From JAPSGM01 sp036556985 (GTDB taxonomy: Bacteria; Chloroflexota; Limnocylindria; QHBO01), in contig DATBIK010000076.1 in the NCBI GenBank assembly GCA_036556985.1, positions 1-16,322 on the forward strand: a stretch of 16,322 bases of DNA, given 5' to 3'. Position numbers and translations under genes: made by a program. This document shows positions 7,228 to 14,054 of this stretch, in pieces. Every line of letters starts with the position of its first letter. Positions within the stretch are counted from its first letter, which is position 1. The notes under the pieces were generated by a model. That model was not told where the DNA came from. It worked only from the letters and a program-made list of their open reading frames with translations, and made no database searches.

Positions 7228-8466
7228 GTGAGCGCCCCCGACCTCCGCGCCCTCATCCTCACCAACGAGTACCCGCCGTCCGTCTACGGCGGGGCCGGCG
7301 TGCACGTCGGCGAGCTCGCGCGCGAGCTGCGCCGGCGCATCGGGCTTGACATCCGCACCTTCGGCGACCACGACGAGCACGACCCCGGCAGCGCCGGTTA
7401 TCGCGTTCACGGCTACGCGCCGGCCCACGACCTGGCCGATGCGGACGCGCGCATGCGCGGCGCGTGGGGGGCGCTGTCCCGCGACCTGGCCATGGCCATC
7501 GACCCGGTCGCGGCCGACGTCGTCCACTGCCACACCTGGTACGTCCACCTCGCCGGGCTGCTCGTGCGCCAGGCGTACGGCATCCCGCTGGTCGTCACCG
7601 TGCACTCCCTGGAGCCGCTGCGGCCGTGGAAGCGGGAGCAGCTCGGCGGTGGCTACGACCTGTCGACGTGGGTGGAGCGCACCGCGCTCGAGACGGCCGA
7701 CGCGGTGATCGCCGTCAGCCAGGGCACCCGCGATGACGTGCTGCGCCTCTTCGACGTCGCGCCGGAGCGGGTCCACGTCATCCACAACGGCATCGACGCC
7801 GACTTCTACGCTCCCGATCCCGCGACGGACGCCCTCGCGCGCTACGGCGTCGACCCGGAGCGGCCCTACGTGCTGTTCGTCGGCCGCATCACCCGCCAGA
7901 AGGGGATCGTCCACCTCGTGCGCGCCCTCCGCCACCTGGACCCCGGCTTCGGGGTGGTGCTGTGCGCCGGGCAGCCGGACACGCCGGAGATCGCGGCCGA
8001 GATGGAGGCGGCCGTGGCAGAGGCGCGGGCGCAACGGTCCGACATCGTCTGGATCCCCGAGATGGTGAGCCGCACCGACGTGCGCCAGCTGTACAGCCAC
8101 GCGGCGCTGTTCGTCTGCCCATCGGTGTACGAGCCGTTCGGGATCATCAACCTGGAGGCCATGGCCTGCGAGACGCCGGTGGTGGCGAGCGCGGTGGGCG
8201 GCATCCCGGAGGTGGTGGCGGACGGCGAGACCGGCGTCCTCGTGCCGCTCGCGCTGTCCGCGGACGACCCGATGTCCCCGGCCGACCCGGACAAGTACGC
8301 CCGCGACCTGGCCGATGGCGTGAACCGCCTCATGGCCGATGGCGCCCTTCGGGCGCGCATGGGAGCCGCCGGCCGGCGACGCGCGGCGGAACGCTTCAGC
8401 TGGTCGGCGATCGCGGACGAGACGGTTACGCTGTACCGATCGCTGGTAGCATCCGCAGCCCGATGA
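7228..8466 (+). CDS. glgA: Glycogen synthase, actinobacterial GT4 type (GlgA/GlgM)
   Basis: 412 residues, GT-B fold. N-terminal domain: NEYPPSVYGGAGVHVGELA with the GGAG loop (21-24), then VHCHTWYVHLAG and VTVHSLEPLRPWKREQLGGGY. C-terminal donor-binding domain: VGRITRQKG (Arg220, Lys225) and the EX7E motif EPFGIINLE (Glu302-Glu310). The HSLEPLRPWK and GGGYDLSTW motifs match the GT4-type glycogen synthase of mycobacteria and corynebacteria, which uses ADP- or UDP-glucose to make alpha-glucan or maltose-1-phosphate. Start GTG 7228 is chosen because earlier codons overlap the receiver gene and are not conserved in style. The stop overlaps the ATG of the ABC ATPase (ATGA). Exact donor and product cannot be told from sequence. 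Confidence 0.87.
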   Translation: MSAPDLRALILTNEYPPSVYGGAGVHVGELARELRRRIGLDIRTFGDHDEHDPGSAGYRVHGYAPAHDLADADARMRGAWGALSRDLAMAIDPVAADVVHCHTWYVHLAGLLVRQAYGIPLVVTVHSLEPLRPWKREQLGGGYDLSTWVERTALETADAVIAVSQGTRDDVLRLFDVAPERVHVIHNGIDADFYAPDPATDALARYGVDPERPYVLFVGRITRQKGIVHLVRALRHLDPGFGVVLCAGQPDTPEIAAEMEAAVAEARAQRSDIVWIPEMVSRTDVRQLYSHAALFVCPSVYEPFGIINLEAMACETPVVASAVGGIPEVVADGETGVLVPLALSADDPMSPADPDKYARDLADGVNRLMADGALRARMGAAGRRRAAERFSWSAIADETVTLYRSLVASAAR

Positions 8467-9263
8467 CCGAGCAAGCTGCCCCGCCGGCCACGCGCGCCGG
8501 CGCCCCCGTCCTCGTCGTCAACGACCTGCGCAAGCGCTACGGGTCGCTGCAGGCGGTGGACGGTGTGTCATTCGCGGTGGACCAGGGCGAGATCTTCGGC
8601 ATCCTCGGCCCGAACGGCGCCGGCAAGACGACGACGCTCGAGATGATCGAAGGCATGCGGGCCATCGACGGCGGCACGGCGACGGTCGATGGCGTCGACG
8701 TCGCACGCGATCCGCGCGGCGTGAAGGCGCGCATCGGGATCCAGCTGCAGGCATCGGCCTTCTTCGACGAGCTGACCCTGGTCGAGCTGCTCGACATGTT
8801 CGGCCACCTCTACGGACGCGACGTCGACGCGCTCGCCCTGCTGCGCGACGTCGAGCTGGAGGAGAAGGCCGGCTCCCAGGTGCGGACGCTGTCCGGCGGG
8901 CAGAAGCAGCGCTTCAGCATCGCGTCGGCGCTCGTGAACGAGCCGCGCGTCCTGTTCCTCGACGAGCCGTCGACCGGCCTCGACCCGCAGGCCCGTCGCC
9001 ACCTGTGGGGCCTCATCCGCGCCATCCGCGAGCGCGGCCACACCGTCGTCCTCACCACGCACTACATGGAGGAGGCGGAGGAGCTCTGCGACCGGGTCGC
9101 GATCATGGACCGCGGCAAGATCGTGGCGCTCGCGTCGCCGCAGCGGCTGGTGGACGACCTCGTGGGACGCGGCTTCCGCAAGGAGCGGGTGGAGCGGCTG
9201 GCGAACCTGGAGGACGTGTTCATCGACCTCACCGGCCACGAGCTCCGGGAGGGCGAGGTCTGA
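8463..9263 (+). CDS. ABC transporter ATP-binding protein (ABC-2 exporter)
   Basis: 266 residues. Walker A GPNGAGKTT (49-57), Q-loop Gln94/Gln96 in IGIQLQ, signature LSGGQKQR (143-150), Walker B VLFLDEPSTGLD (from 163), switch His200. It resembles the DrrA/CcmA-like ATPases of drug or polymer exporters. ATG 8463 overlaps the stop of the glycogen synthase (ATGA), and its own stop overlaps the permease start (TGATG), so the three genes are translationally coupled. The C-terminus ends in LANLEDVFIDLTG, the usual ABC-2 tail. It energises the permease encoded next; cargo unknown. Confidence 0.92.
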   Translation: MTEQAAPPATRAGAPVLVVNDLRKRYGSLQAVDGVSFAVDQGEIFGILGPNGAGKTTTLEMIEGMRAIDGGTATVDGVDVARDPRGVKARIGIQLQASAFFDELTLVELLDMFGHLYGRDVDALALLRDVELEEKAGSQVRTLSGGQKQRFSIASALVNEPRVLFLDEPSTGLDPQARRHLWGLIRAIRERGHTVVLTTHYMEEAEELCDRVAIMDRGKIVALASPQRLVDDLVGRGFRKERVERLANLEDVFIDLTGHELREGEV

Positions 9264-10339
9264 TGGGCCGCCGCCTCGAGCTGTTCTGGGTCCTGTTCGT
9301 GGCCAGCGTGAAGATGTTCGTCCGCAACCGGGTGGCCGTCTTCTTCAGTCTCTTCCTGCCGCTGCTGATCATGCTCATCTTCGGCGTCCTCAACTTCGAG
9401 GGCTCGACGAGCGTGTCGCTCGGCATCGTCGACGAGGCGGGCACGCAGACGAGCGGCGGCCTGGTGTCCGCCATCGAGGGCGTGGAGACGTTCGAGGTCT
9501 CGACCGGCGCGCGCGACGCCGAGCTCACCGCTCTCGAGGAGGGGGACCGGGAGATGGTCCTCGTCATCCCTGCCGGCTGGGGCGAGTCAACCGATGCGTC
9601 GGGGCTCACCGCGTACGCCGCCGCCGGCGCGCAGCAGGACGCCCAGATCGGGGCGCTGATCCTGAACTCGCTCGTCACCCAGTTCGTGTTCGGCGGGCCG
9701 GGCGGCGAGCCGCCGATCAGCGTGGAGACGGTGAACTCCCGGGACCTCGGCTACATCGACTTCCTGGTGCCGGGCATCCTGGGCCTGACGATCATGCAGC
9801 TCGGCATCTTCGGCGTGGCCTTCGGCTTCGTGCAGCTGAAGCGCACCGGCGCGCTGCGGCGGCTGTTCGCGACGCCCACGCCGCCGGGCTACTTCCTCGC
9901 CGCGCAGATCGCCTCGCGGCTCCTGCTGGGGCTGGCGCAGGTCGGAATCCTGCTGGGTATCGGCCTCTGGTTCGGGCTGAACCTGGTCGGCAGCGTGTTC
10001 CTGATCCTGGCCGTGGCGGTGGTCGGCGCGGTCATCTTCCTGGGCGTCGGCTTCTCGGTGGCAGGCTGGGCCAAGAACGAGGACCAGGCCGCGCCGGTGG
10101 CGAACCTGATCAGCCTGCCGATGATGTTCCTGTCCGGCACCTTCTTCCCGCGCGACGCGATGCCCGAGTTCCTGCGGGTCGTGACCGAGTTCATGCCGCT
10201 CACCTATCTCAACCACGCGCTGCGCACCATCGCGAACGAGGGCGCCGGCGTGGCCGAGATCAGCGGCGACCTGCTGGGCATGGCGGTCTGGGCGGTGATC
10301 GCCTTCGTCGTGGCGGTGCGCCTGTTCAGCTGGGAGTAG
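9263..10339 (+). CDS. ABC-2 type transporter permease
   Basis: 358 residues with the standard ABC-2 (YhgE/DrrB-like, PF12698) layout: one membrane helix near residues 20-42 (VRNRVAVFFSLFLPLLIMLIF), a polar external domain to about 165 that includes VSLGIVDEAGTQT, then five membrane segments starting at IDFLVPGILGLTIMQLGIF. The conserved cytoplasmic element LKRTGALRRLFATPTPPGYF lies between the second and third helices, and SLPMMFLSGTFFPRDAMP is the usual motif before the last helices. The start overlaps the ATPase stop by one base. The 3' end overlaps the convergent HTH-VOC gene by 14 nt, so no intergenic terminator fits there. Probable exporter; substrate unknown. Confidence 0.9.
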   Translation: MGRRLELFWVLFVASVKMFVRNRVAVFFSLFLPLLIMLIFGVLNFEGSTSVSLGIVDEAGTQTSGGLVSAIEGVETFEVSTGARDAELTALEEGDREMVLVIPAGWGESTDASGLTAYAAAGAQQDAQIGALILNSLVTQFVFGGPGGEPPISVETVNSRDLGYIDFLVPGILGLTIMQLGIFGVAFGFVQLKRTGALRRLFATPTPPGYFLAAQIASRLLLGLAQVGILLGIGLWFGLNLVGSVFLILAVAVVGAVIFLGVGFSVAGWAKNEDQAAPVANLISLPMMFLSGTFFPRDAMPEFLRVVTEFMPLTYLNHALRTIANEGAGVAEISGDLLGMAVWAVIAFVVAVRLFSWE

Positions 10340-10739
10340 CCGCCCCCGCGACGCGCGACATGAGCGCCAGCGTGTTGCCCTCGCCGTCCTCGAAGAAGGC
10401 CATCCACTCCTCGGTGCCGGTGGCGTCATCGGTGTAGATGAGGTGGGGAGCGCCGGTGAAGTGCACGCCGCGCTCGGTGAGGCGGCCGTGCGCATCGGCG
10501 ATGTCGTCGCACAGGAAGTACAGGATCGAGCCGGGCTGCCATTCGGGCTCGTCCTTGCGGTGGAGGTAGAGGCGCACGCCGCCCGCGTCGAAGAAGGCGA
10601 GGTCGCCGAAGGTGAAGACGTGCGGCAGGCCGAGCGTCTCGCCGTAGAAGCGCTCCGCTCGGGAGACATCGCGGATGCTCAGCGAGACCTGGCCGATGGG
10701 GCCGAGCTTCAGGTCGTCCGATGGGGTGGCGGCTGCCAT
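10326..10739 (-). other. Alternative internal start: VOC-only product
   Basis: ATG 10739, in frame inside the fusion gene, is preceded by AAGGAG at ideal distance, the strongest ribosome binding site in this part of the window. Translation from here gives 137 codons (a 137-residue protein before stop removal of none; 414 nt including stop, thus 137 residues) starting MAAATPSDDLKLGPIGQVSL, a complete VOC domain. Listed separately because the sequence supports two nested products. Confidence 0.5.
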
Positions 10740-11000
10740 GGTGGGCTCCTTCGTGCTGGGTGTCTGCGCGAGGCGGCTGGCGGCGGGGTGGCCGGGCCAG
10801 TGACGGAGCGCGCGGATGCCGCGGACGCCGAGCTTGTCGCCGATGTTGGCGAGGTGGTACTTCACCGCGTCGACGCCCACGCCCAGGCGGGCCGCGACCT
10901 GGCGACGGTTCAGCCCGTGGCGCACGAGGTCGAGGACGTGCCACTCGGCGGGGGTCAGGACGTCGGGGTGCGGCGGCCGGCCGCGGGATCGCTTCGTCAC
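10326..11000 (-). CDS. LuxR-type HTH fused to glyoxalase/VOC domain
   Basis: 224 residues from GTG 11000. Residues 14-66 are a LuxR/GerE-like helix-turn-helix (LTPAEWHVLDLVRHGLNRRQ, then AARLGVGVDAVKYHLANIGDKLGV). Residues 100-216 are a VOC domain (PIGQVSLSIRDVSRAERFYG, YFLCDDIADAHGRL, ending FFEDGEGNTLAL), a fold of glyoxalases, dioxygenases and small-molecule binders. One reading frame covers both without a break. GTG 11000 has no ribosome binding site but has TAGGCT exactly 7 nt upstream. The VOC part has its own AAGGAG six bases before ATG 10739 (residue 88), so a separate 136-residue VOC protein could also be made. A ligand-responsive regulator is one reading; an enzyme with a regulatory head another. 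Substrate unknown. Confidence 0.75.
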   Translation of the reverse strand: MTKRSRGRPPHPDVLTPAEWHVLDLVRHGLNRRQVAARLGVGVDAVKYHLANIGDKLGVRGIRALRHWPGHPAASRLAQTPSTKEPTMAAATPSDDLKLGPIGQVSLSIRDVSRAERFYGETLGLPHVFTFGDLAFFDAGGVRLYLHRKDEPEWQPGSILYFLCDDIADAHGRLTERGVHFTGAPHLIYTDDATGTEEWMAFFEDGEGNTLALMSRVAGAATPS

Positions 11001-11006
11001 GCGGGG

Positions 11007-11012
11007 AGCCTA
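11007..11012 (-). promoter_or_regulatory. Possible -10 element (TAGGCT) for HTH-VOC gene
   Basis: TAGGCT ends 7 nt before GTG 11000, placing the expected transcription start on the start codon itself. No Shine-Dalgarno sequence is present, consistent with a leaderless transcript. Confidence 0.45.
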
Positions 11013-11072
11013 GCGTGGGACGAGACGAATTACCCTACCCGTTGCCAGCTCTTCCGCTCGCCCGCCGTGTTT

Positions 11073-11253
11073 GTACCGATCTATCGATTGGTCCGCACCG
11101 GATGGGCTTCGCAGGCGCGGCTTGACCGATGTATCGGTACACCGCGCGCCAGAACCGCGCCTCGAGGTGCACTCCCGGCTGCGCACGTACCGATAGATCG
11201 GCCAGGCTACACCCGAACTGGGCCCCTGGTGCAGAACGCGCGATAGATCAGTA
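11073..11253. repeat. Palindromic four-box element, copy A
   Basis: The 296-nt gap between the HTH-VOC start and the end of the response regulator gene holds this element and nothing else I can identify apart from the promoter at its left end. Boxes: GTACCGATCTATCG (11073-11086), TGACCGATGTATCGGTACA (11123-11141), GTACCGATAGATCGG (11187-11201), CGATAGATCAGTA (11241-11253). All are variants of the palindrome TACCGAT-NN-ATCGGTA; the last two are inverted relative to the first two, so the ends form terminal inverted repeats (12 of 13 match). It aligns without gaps to copy B at 15232-15413 (126 of 181 positions by hand count). Both copies are in the same orientation on the plus strand. Family not recognised: could be a MITE-like or REP-like element, a structured 3' RNA, or a multi-site protein-binding array. 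Confidence 0.8.
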
Positions 11254-11296
11254 GGCGGTGGACGCGAGGTGCCGGGCCAGCGTTCCTGGCGGGGCG

Positions 11297-11977
11297 TCAG
11301 TGCGATTCGTCGCCGAGGCGGTGACGGGCCACGAAGGCCGCGGCCTGGGCGCGGCGCTGGAGGTTCAGCTTGGCGAGGATGCTGCTGACGTAGTTCTTCA
11401 CCGTCTTGTCCGAGAGGAAGACCTCGGCCGCGATCTCCTTGTTCGTCTTCCCATCGGCGACGAGCATGAGGATCTTCCGCTCCTGCGCGGTGAGGTCGGC
11501 GAGGTCGTCGCGCTCGCCGCCGGACGCCACGCGGCGCACGCGTTCGAGGACGCGCTCGGTGACCGCCGGGTCGAGCAGCGAGTCGCCACGGCCCACCGCC
11601 TCGAGCGCCGCCACGAGGTCGCGGCCGCGCACCTGCTTGAGCAGGTAGCCGCTGGCCCCGGCGATGATCGCCGACAGGACGGCCTCCTCGTCCGGGTAGC
11701 TGGTGAGCATGACGACCTTGATGTCCGGGTACTCGGAGCGAATCTCGCGGCACGCCTCGATCCCTGAGCCGTCGGGGAGGCGGACGTCCATGACCACCAG
11801 GTCCGGCACGAAGCGCCGAGTCGCGGCCAGCGCCTCGCTCAACGAGCCGGCCTCGGCGACGACCTGGAACTCGTCGCGCCGGTCGAGGAGCGCGGTGAGG
11901 CCCTGCCGCACGACCTCATGGTCGTCGACGACGAGGATGCGCAGCGGTCGCTCGGGCTTCGTGCGTTGCTCGCTCAT
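11297..11977 (-). CDS. NarL/FixJ-family response regulator, DevR (DosR)-like
   Basis: 226 residues. Receiver domain 12-128: acidic pair Asp18-Asp19, phosphoacceptor Asp64 in VVMDVRLPDGSG, Thr92, Lys114. GerE/LuxR DNA-binding domain about 160-216: LTAQERKILMLVADGKTNKE and KTVKNYVSSILAKL, followed by RRAQAAAF. The KTVKNYVSxxLAKL plus RRxQAA pattern is characteristic of DevR/DosR rather than of general NarL proteins. ATG 11977 overlaps the stop of the sensor kinase (ATGA), so they form a cognate pair. Expected to bind DNA as a phosphorylated dimer. Likely targets include the divergent nirK promoter upstream of the operon (inference), though no good DevR box is visible there. It is followed by palindromic element A. 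Confidence 0.9.
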   Translation of the reverse strand: MSEQRTKPERPLRILVVDDHEVVRQGLTALLDRRDEFQVVAEAGSLSEALAATRRFVPDLVVMDVRLPDGSGIEACREIRSEYPDIKVVMLTSYPDEEAVLSAIIAGASGYLLKQVRGRDLVAALEAVGRGDSLLDPAVTERVLERVRRVASGGERDDLADLTAQERKILMLVADGKTNKEIAAEVFLSDKTVKNYVSSILAKLNLQRRAQAAAFVARHRLGDESH

Positions 11978-13458
11978 GTGGCCTGCCCTGTCCCTCCGGT
12001 GGTCGCGCGCTCCCGCTCGGTGGGGAGCACCACGATGATACGGGTCCCGCCGCCTCCCGGCTCGCTTGCGACCTGCAGGGTACCCCCCAGCCGTTCCGCG
12101 CGTCGTCGCATGTTGTCCAGCCCGTGATGGCCCTCCGCGAGCGCCGCTTCGGGGTCGAATCCGATGCCGTCGTCGCTCACCTCCAGCCGCCAGCCCTCCT
12201 CCTCGCGCGCCAGCCGCATCTCCACCGCCGATGCCGCGGCGTGGCGTGCCGCGTTGCTGAGCGCCTCGCGCGCGATGCTGAGGACCTCGCGCATCGGTGC
12301 GGCCTCGAGCTGCGCGGACTCGTCGACGGTCACCTCCACGTCCAGGCCGCTGTGCAGGCGCACCTCGGCGGCCAGGGCGCGGAGTGACGGCGCCACGCCG
12401 GCCTCGTCGCCGGGGGCGCGCAGCACGAAGATGAAGGCGCGGATCTCCTCGATGGTGCGGTTCAGCGCTTCGATGACCTCCTCGACCTTGCCTGCCGCCT
12501 CCTCGGGGTGGGACCCGATGAGCTCGGCCACGTCCTCCAGGAAGAGGTTCGCGCCGTAGATGCGCTGGATGACGCCGTCGTGCAGGTCGGCGCCGATTCG
12601 CTCCCGCTCCTCGATGAGCCGGAGCTGCCCCACCTCCTCGGCGAGGCGGGCGTGCTCGAAGGCGATCCCCGCGTGGAGCGCGAAGCGCTCGACGAGCTCC
12701 TGGTCGGCGGCGCTGAACTCGGCGCGTCCGCGCTTGTTGGTGAGGTACAGGTTGCCGACGGATCGGCCCTTCACGGTGATCGGGACGCCCAGGAACGCGC
12801 GCATCTCCGGGTGGTTCGGTGGGAAGCCGAACCGGCGCGGGTCGGCATGGATGTCCGGGATGCGGATCGTGTGCCCCTCGTGGATGAGCGCGCCGAGGAG
12901 CCCGTGCCCCTCCGGCAAAGCCCCGATGCGGCGCCGCGTCTCGGCGTCGATCCCGCTGGTGATGAACTGCGCGATCCGGCCGTCCGCGCCCACGAGCCCG
13001 AGCGCGGCGTACTGCGCCTCGGCCAGCTCGCGGACGCGCCGGACGATGAGCTGCAGGATCGGGCCCGAGGCCGCCACACCGGCGATGCCGTGCAGGGCCT
13101 GGTCGAGGCCGGCGAGGTGTGCCTCGGCGCGGTCGGCGCGGAGATGGGCGTGCGCCGCCTGCACCGCGCTCACGATCGCGGCCAGGCCTGCCGCCCGTGC
13201 GTCAGGCGGGCCCTCCAGCCACGCGCGGCCCAGCACGCCGTCGTGAGGGGATGGGATCGGCTCAGCCGTGCCGGCTCCCGCATCGGCCAGCGTGCCCCAG
13301 CCGGCTTCGAGATCGGGAAGCGGGTCGGCGCCCGACAGCTCGACGCGAATCCCGGTGAGGTGGAGGTGATCGGCCACCCCCGCCAGGGCCTCGTCCACGG
13401 CGCCACCGGCGCGGAGCGCGGCGATGAGCGGGGGCAGCGGCAGCCCCGTGCGGTTCAC
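11974..13458 (-). CDS. GAF-domain sensor histidine kinase, DevS-like (putative heme sensor)
   Basis: 494 residues from GTG 13458. An undefined N-terminal region (1-125) is followed by one GAF domain (about 129-275), ending FLGVPITVKGRSVGNLYL and FALHAGIAFEHARLAEE; then HisKA_3 dimerisation domain with phosphoacceptor His293 in ERERIGADLHDGVIQ; then HATPase with N-box REALSNAARHA (Asn402), DDGIGF (G1) and GHHGLDNM (G2). The GAF segment PEGHGLLGALIHEG...GFPPNHPEMRAFLGVP closely follows mycobacterial DevS, and His216 aligns with DevS His149, the heme ligand. Heme binding is therefore plausible, for sensing O2, NO, CO or redox. No transmembrane segment, so cytoplasmic. It lies 10 nt after the Rrf2 gene and overlaps its response regulator. 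DevS has two GAF domains; here the second is missing. Confidence 0.88.
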   Translation of the reverse strand: MNRTGLPLPPLIAALRAGGAVDEALAGVADHLHLTGIRVELSGADPLPDLEAGWGTLADAGAGTAEPIPSPHDGVLGRAWLEGPPDARAAGLAAIVSAVQAAHAHLRADRAEAHLAGLDQALHGIAGVAASGPILQLIVRRVRELAEAQYAALGLVGADGRIAQFITSGIDAETRRRIGALPEGHGLLGALIHEGHTIRIPDIHADPRRFGFPPNHPEMRAFLGVPITVKGRSVGNLYLTNKRGRAEFSAADQELVERFALHAGIAFEHARLAEEVGQLRLIEERERIGADLHDGVIQRIYGANLFLEDVAELIGSHPEEAAGKVEEVIEALNRTIEEIRAFIFVLRAPGDEAGVAPSLRALAAEVRLHSGLDVEVTVDESAQLEAAPMREVLSIAREALSNAARHAAASAVEMRLAREEEGWRLEVSDDGIGFDPEAALAEGHHGLDNMRRRAERLGGTLQVASEPGGGGTRIIVVLPTERERATTGGTGQAT

Positions 13459-13465
13459 GCAGGGC

Positions 13466-13471
13466 AGATTA
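13466..13471 (-). promoter_or_regulatory. Possible internal -10 (TAATCT) before the sensor kinase
   Basis: TAATCT ends 8 nt before GTG 13458, which has no ribosome binding site. The hexamer includes the TAA stop of the Rrf2 gene, so it may be coincidence; co-transcription with the Rrf2 gene is equally likely. Confidence 0.25.
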
Positions 13472-13867
13472 ACGGCTGAGGCTGGCGAGCGTCGTGGCCC
13501 CGAGCTCGACGAGCAGCGCCTCCTGGGCGGCGAAGAACGCGTCGTGGACGCGGCACGTCCCGTCCGCGCCGCACGGCCCGCCGCGCAGGATGCAGGTCGT
13601 CCGCCGGCTGTCGCCTTCCGCCGCCTCGACGATGCTGAGCAGGGTGACCTCGCGCGCGGGCCGTGCCAGGCGATAGCCCCCGCTTCGGCCCTGGAGCGCC
13701 TCGACCAGCCCGGCGCGGACGAGCGTGCCCATCACCTGGGGCAGGAAGCTCGGCGGCACGCCGGTCCGCTCCGCGATGCGCGGACCGGTGAGCAGGCCGT
13801 CGTCATCGGCCAGGGCCAGCATGGCCCGCACCGCGTAATCGCCCCGCCTGCTCAGCTCCAGTCGCAT
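13469..13867 (-). CDS. Rrf2-family Fe-S transcriptional regulator (NsrR/IscR-like)
   Basis: 132 residues from ATG 13867, chosen for the GAGGG ribosome binding site and because MRLELSRRGDYAVRAMLALA is the standard Rrf2 N-terminus. Winged helix 10-70 with the recognition part PPSFLPQVMGTLVRAGLVE and the wing GRSGGYRLARP. Cluster ligands Cys92, Cys99, Cys105 in TCILRGGPCGADGTC, with His108 near, closely matching the IscR/NsrR cluster loop. Family knowledge: these proteins sense Fe-S status, NO or redox; NsrR reacts with NO and represses denitrification and NO-detoxification genes. Divergent from nirK with a 187-nt shared upstream region and first in an operon with a sensor kinase and response regulator, so an NO-responsive repressor is the best guess. 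I cannot separate NsrR from IscR or RsrR-like roles by sequence alone. Confidence 0.88.
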   Translation of the reverse strand: MRLELSRRGDYAVRAMLALADDDGLLTGPRIAERTGVPPSFLPQVMGTLVRAGLVEALQGRSGGYRLARPAREVTLLSIVEAAEGDSRRTTCILRGGPCGADGTCRVHDAFFAAQEALLVELGATTLASLSR

Positions 13868-13946
13868 CTCACCCTCAGTGTTGCCGCGCCTTGCAGCGCG
13901 CGGCCGTGCCATTTGTCCCGCCTCCGCCCGAACCGATCGTGACCAA

Positions 13947-13965
13947 CGGCACATCCTGTGTGCCG
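13947..13965. promoter_or_regulatory. Perfect inverted repeat in the rrf2-nirK divergent promoter region
   Basis: CGGCACA-TCCTG-TGTGCCG: 7-bp perfect arms around a 5-bp spacer, 19 bp in all, 80 nt upstream of the Rrf2 start and 90 nt upstream of nirK. The size fits a dimeric regulator. It does not match the textbook FNR/NNR site (TTGAT-N4-ATCAA) or the DevR box. Candidate binder: the adjacent Rrf2 protein or the DevR-like regulator. Confidence 0.55.
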
Positions 13966-13968
13966 CAC

Positions 13969-13978
13969 TAAACGTTTA
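13969..13978. promoter_or_regulatory. Second palindrome in the rrf2-nirK region
   Basis: TAAACGTTTA is a perfect 10-bp palindrome three bases from the preceding inverted repeat, within the only AT-rich stretch of this intergenic region (13966-13998), where promoter melting would be expected. Confidence 0.4.
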
Positions 13979-13994
13979 TCACTTCACTAAGGAT

Positions 13995-14023
13995 TTGTCA
14001 CCGGACCCGGGCGCACGTGATCC
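13995..14023 (+). promoter_or_regulatory. Weak candidate nirK promoter
   Basis: TTGTCA (13995-14000) is a reasonable -35; 17 nt later TGATCC (14018-14023) is a poor -10. The implied start point near 14030 would leave a 25-nt leader containing the GGAGAAAGG ribosome binding region. Promoters of denitrification genes often have poor -10s and depend on activators. Confidence 0.25.
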
Positions 14024-14054
14024 GGGACCGCACAACGGAGAAAGGTCTCACCAG

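Noticed and set aside
4958..7231. Very long plus-strand open frame (757 codons) opposite copA
   Set aside because: It is antisense to copA, whose full motif set is unambiguous; composition (Arg/Gly/Asp-rich, no hydrophobic core) is that of a GC-rich shadow frame. The same applies to the long antisense frames opposite the sensor kinase, nirK and glgA.
8433..8442. GTACCGATCG inside the glycogen synthase gene, resembling the element boxes
   Set aside because: A single half-box in coding sequence (encoding LYRSL), with no second box at the expected offsets.
11073..11253. Reading element A as a CRISPR array
   Set aside because: Boxes are inverted in pairs, spacings are unequal (50, 64, 54), and the intervening sequences are shared with copy B.
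13913..13922. TTTGTCCCGC near the Rrf2 start as a DevR-box half
   Set aside because: The DevR/DosR box needs a GGGACT...GTCCC arrangement; the second half is absent.
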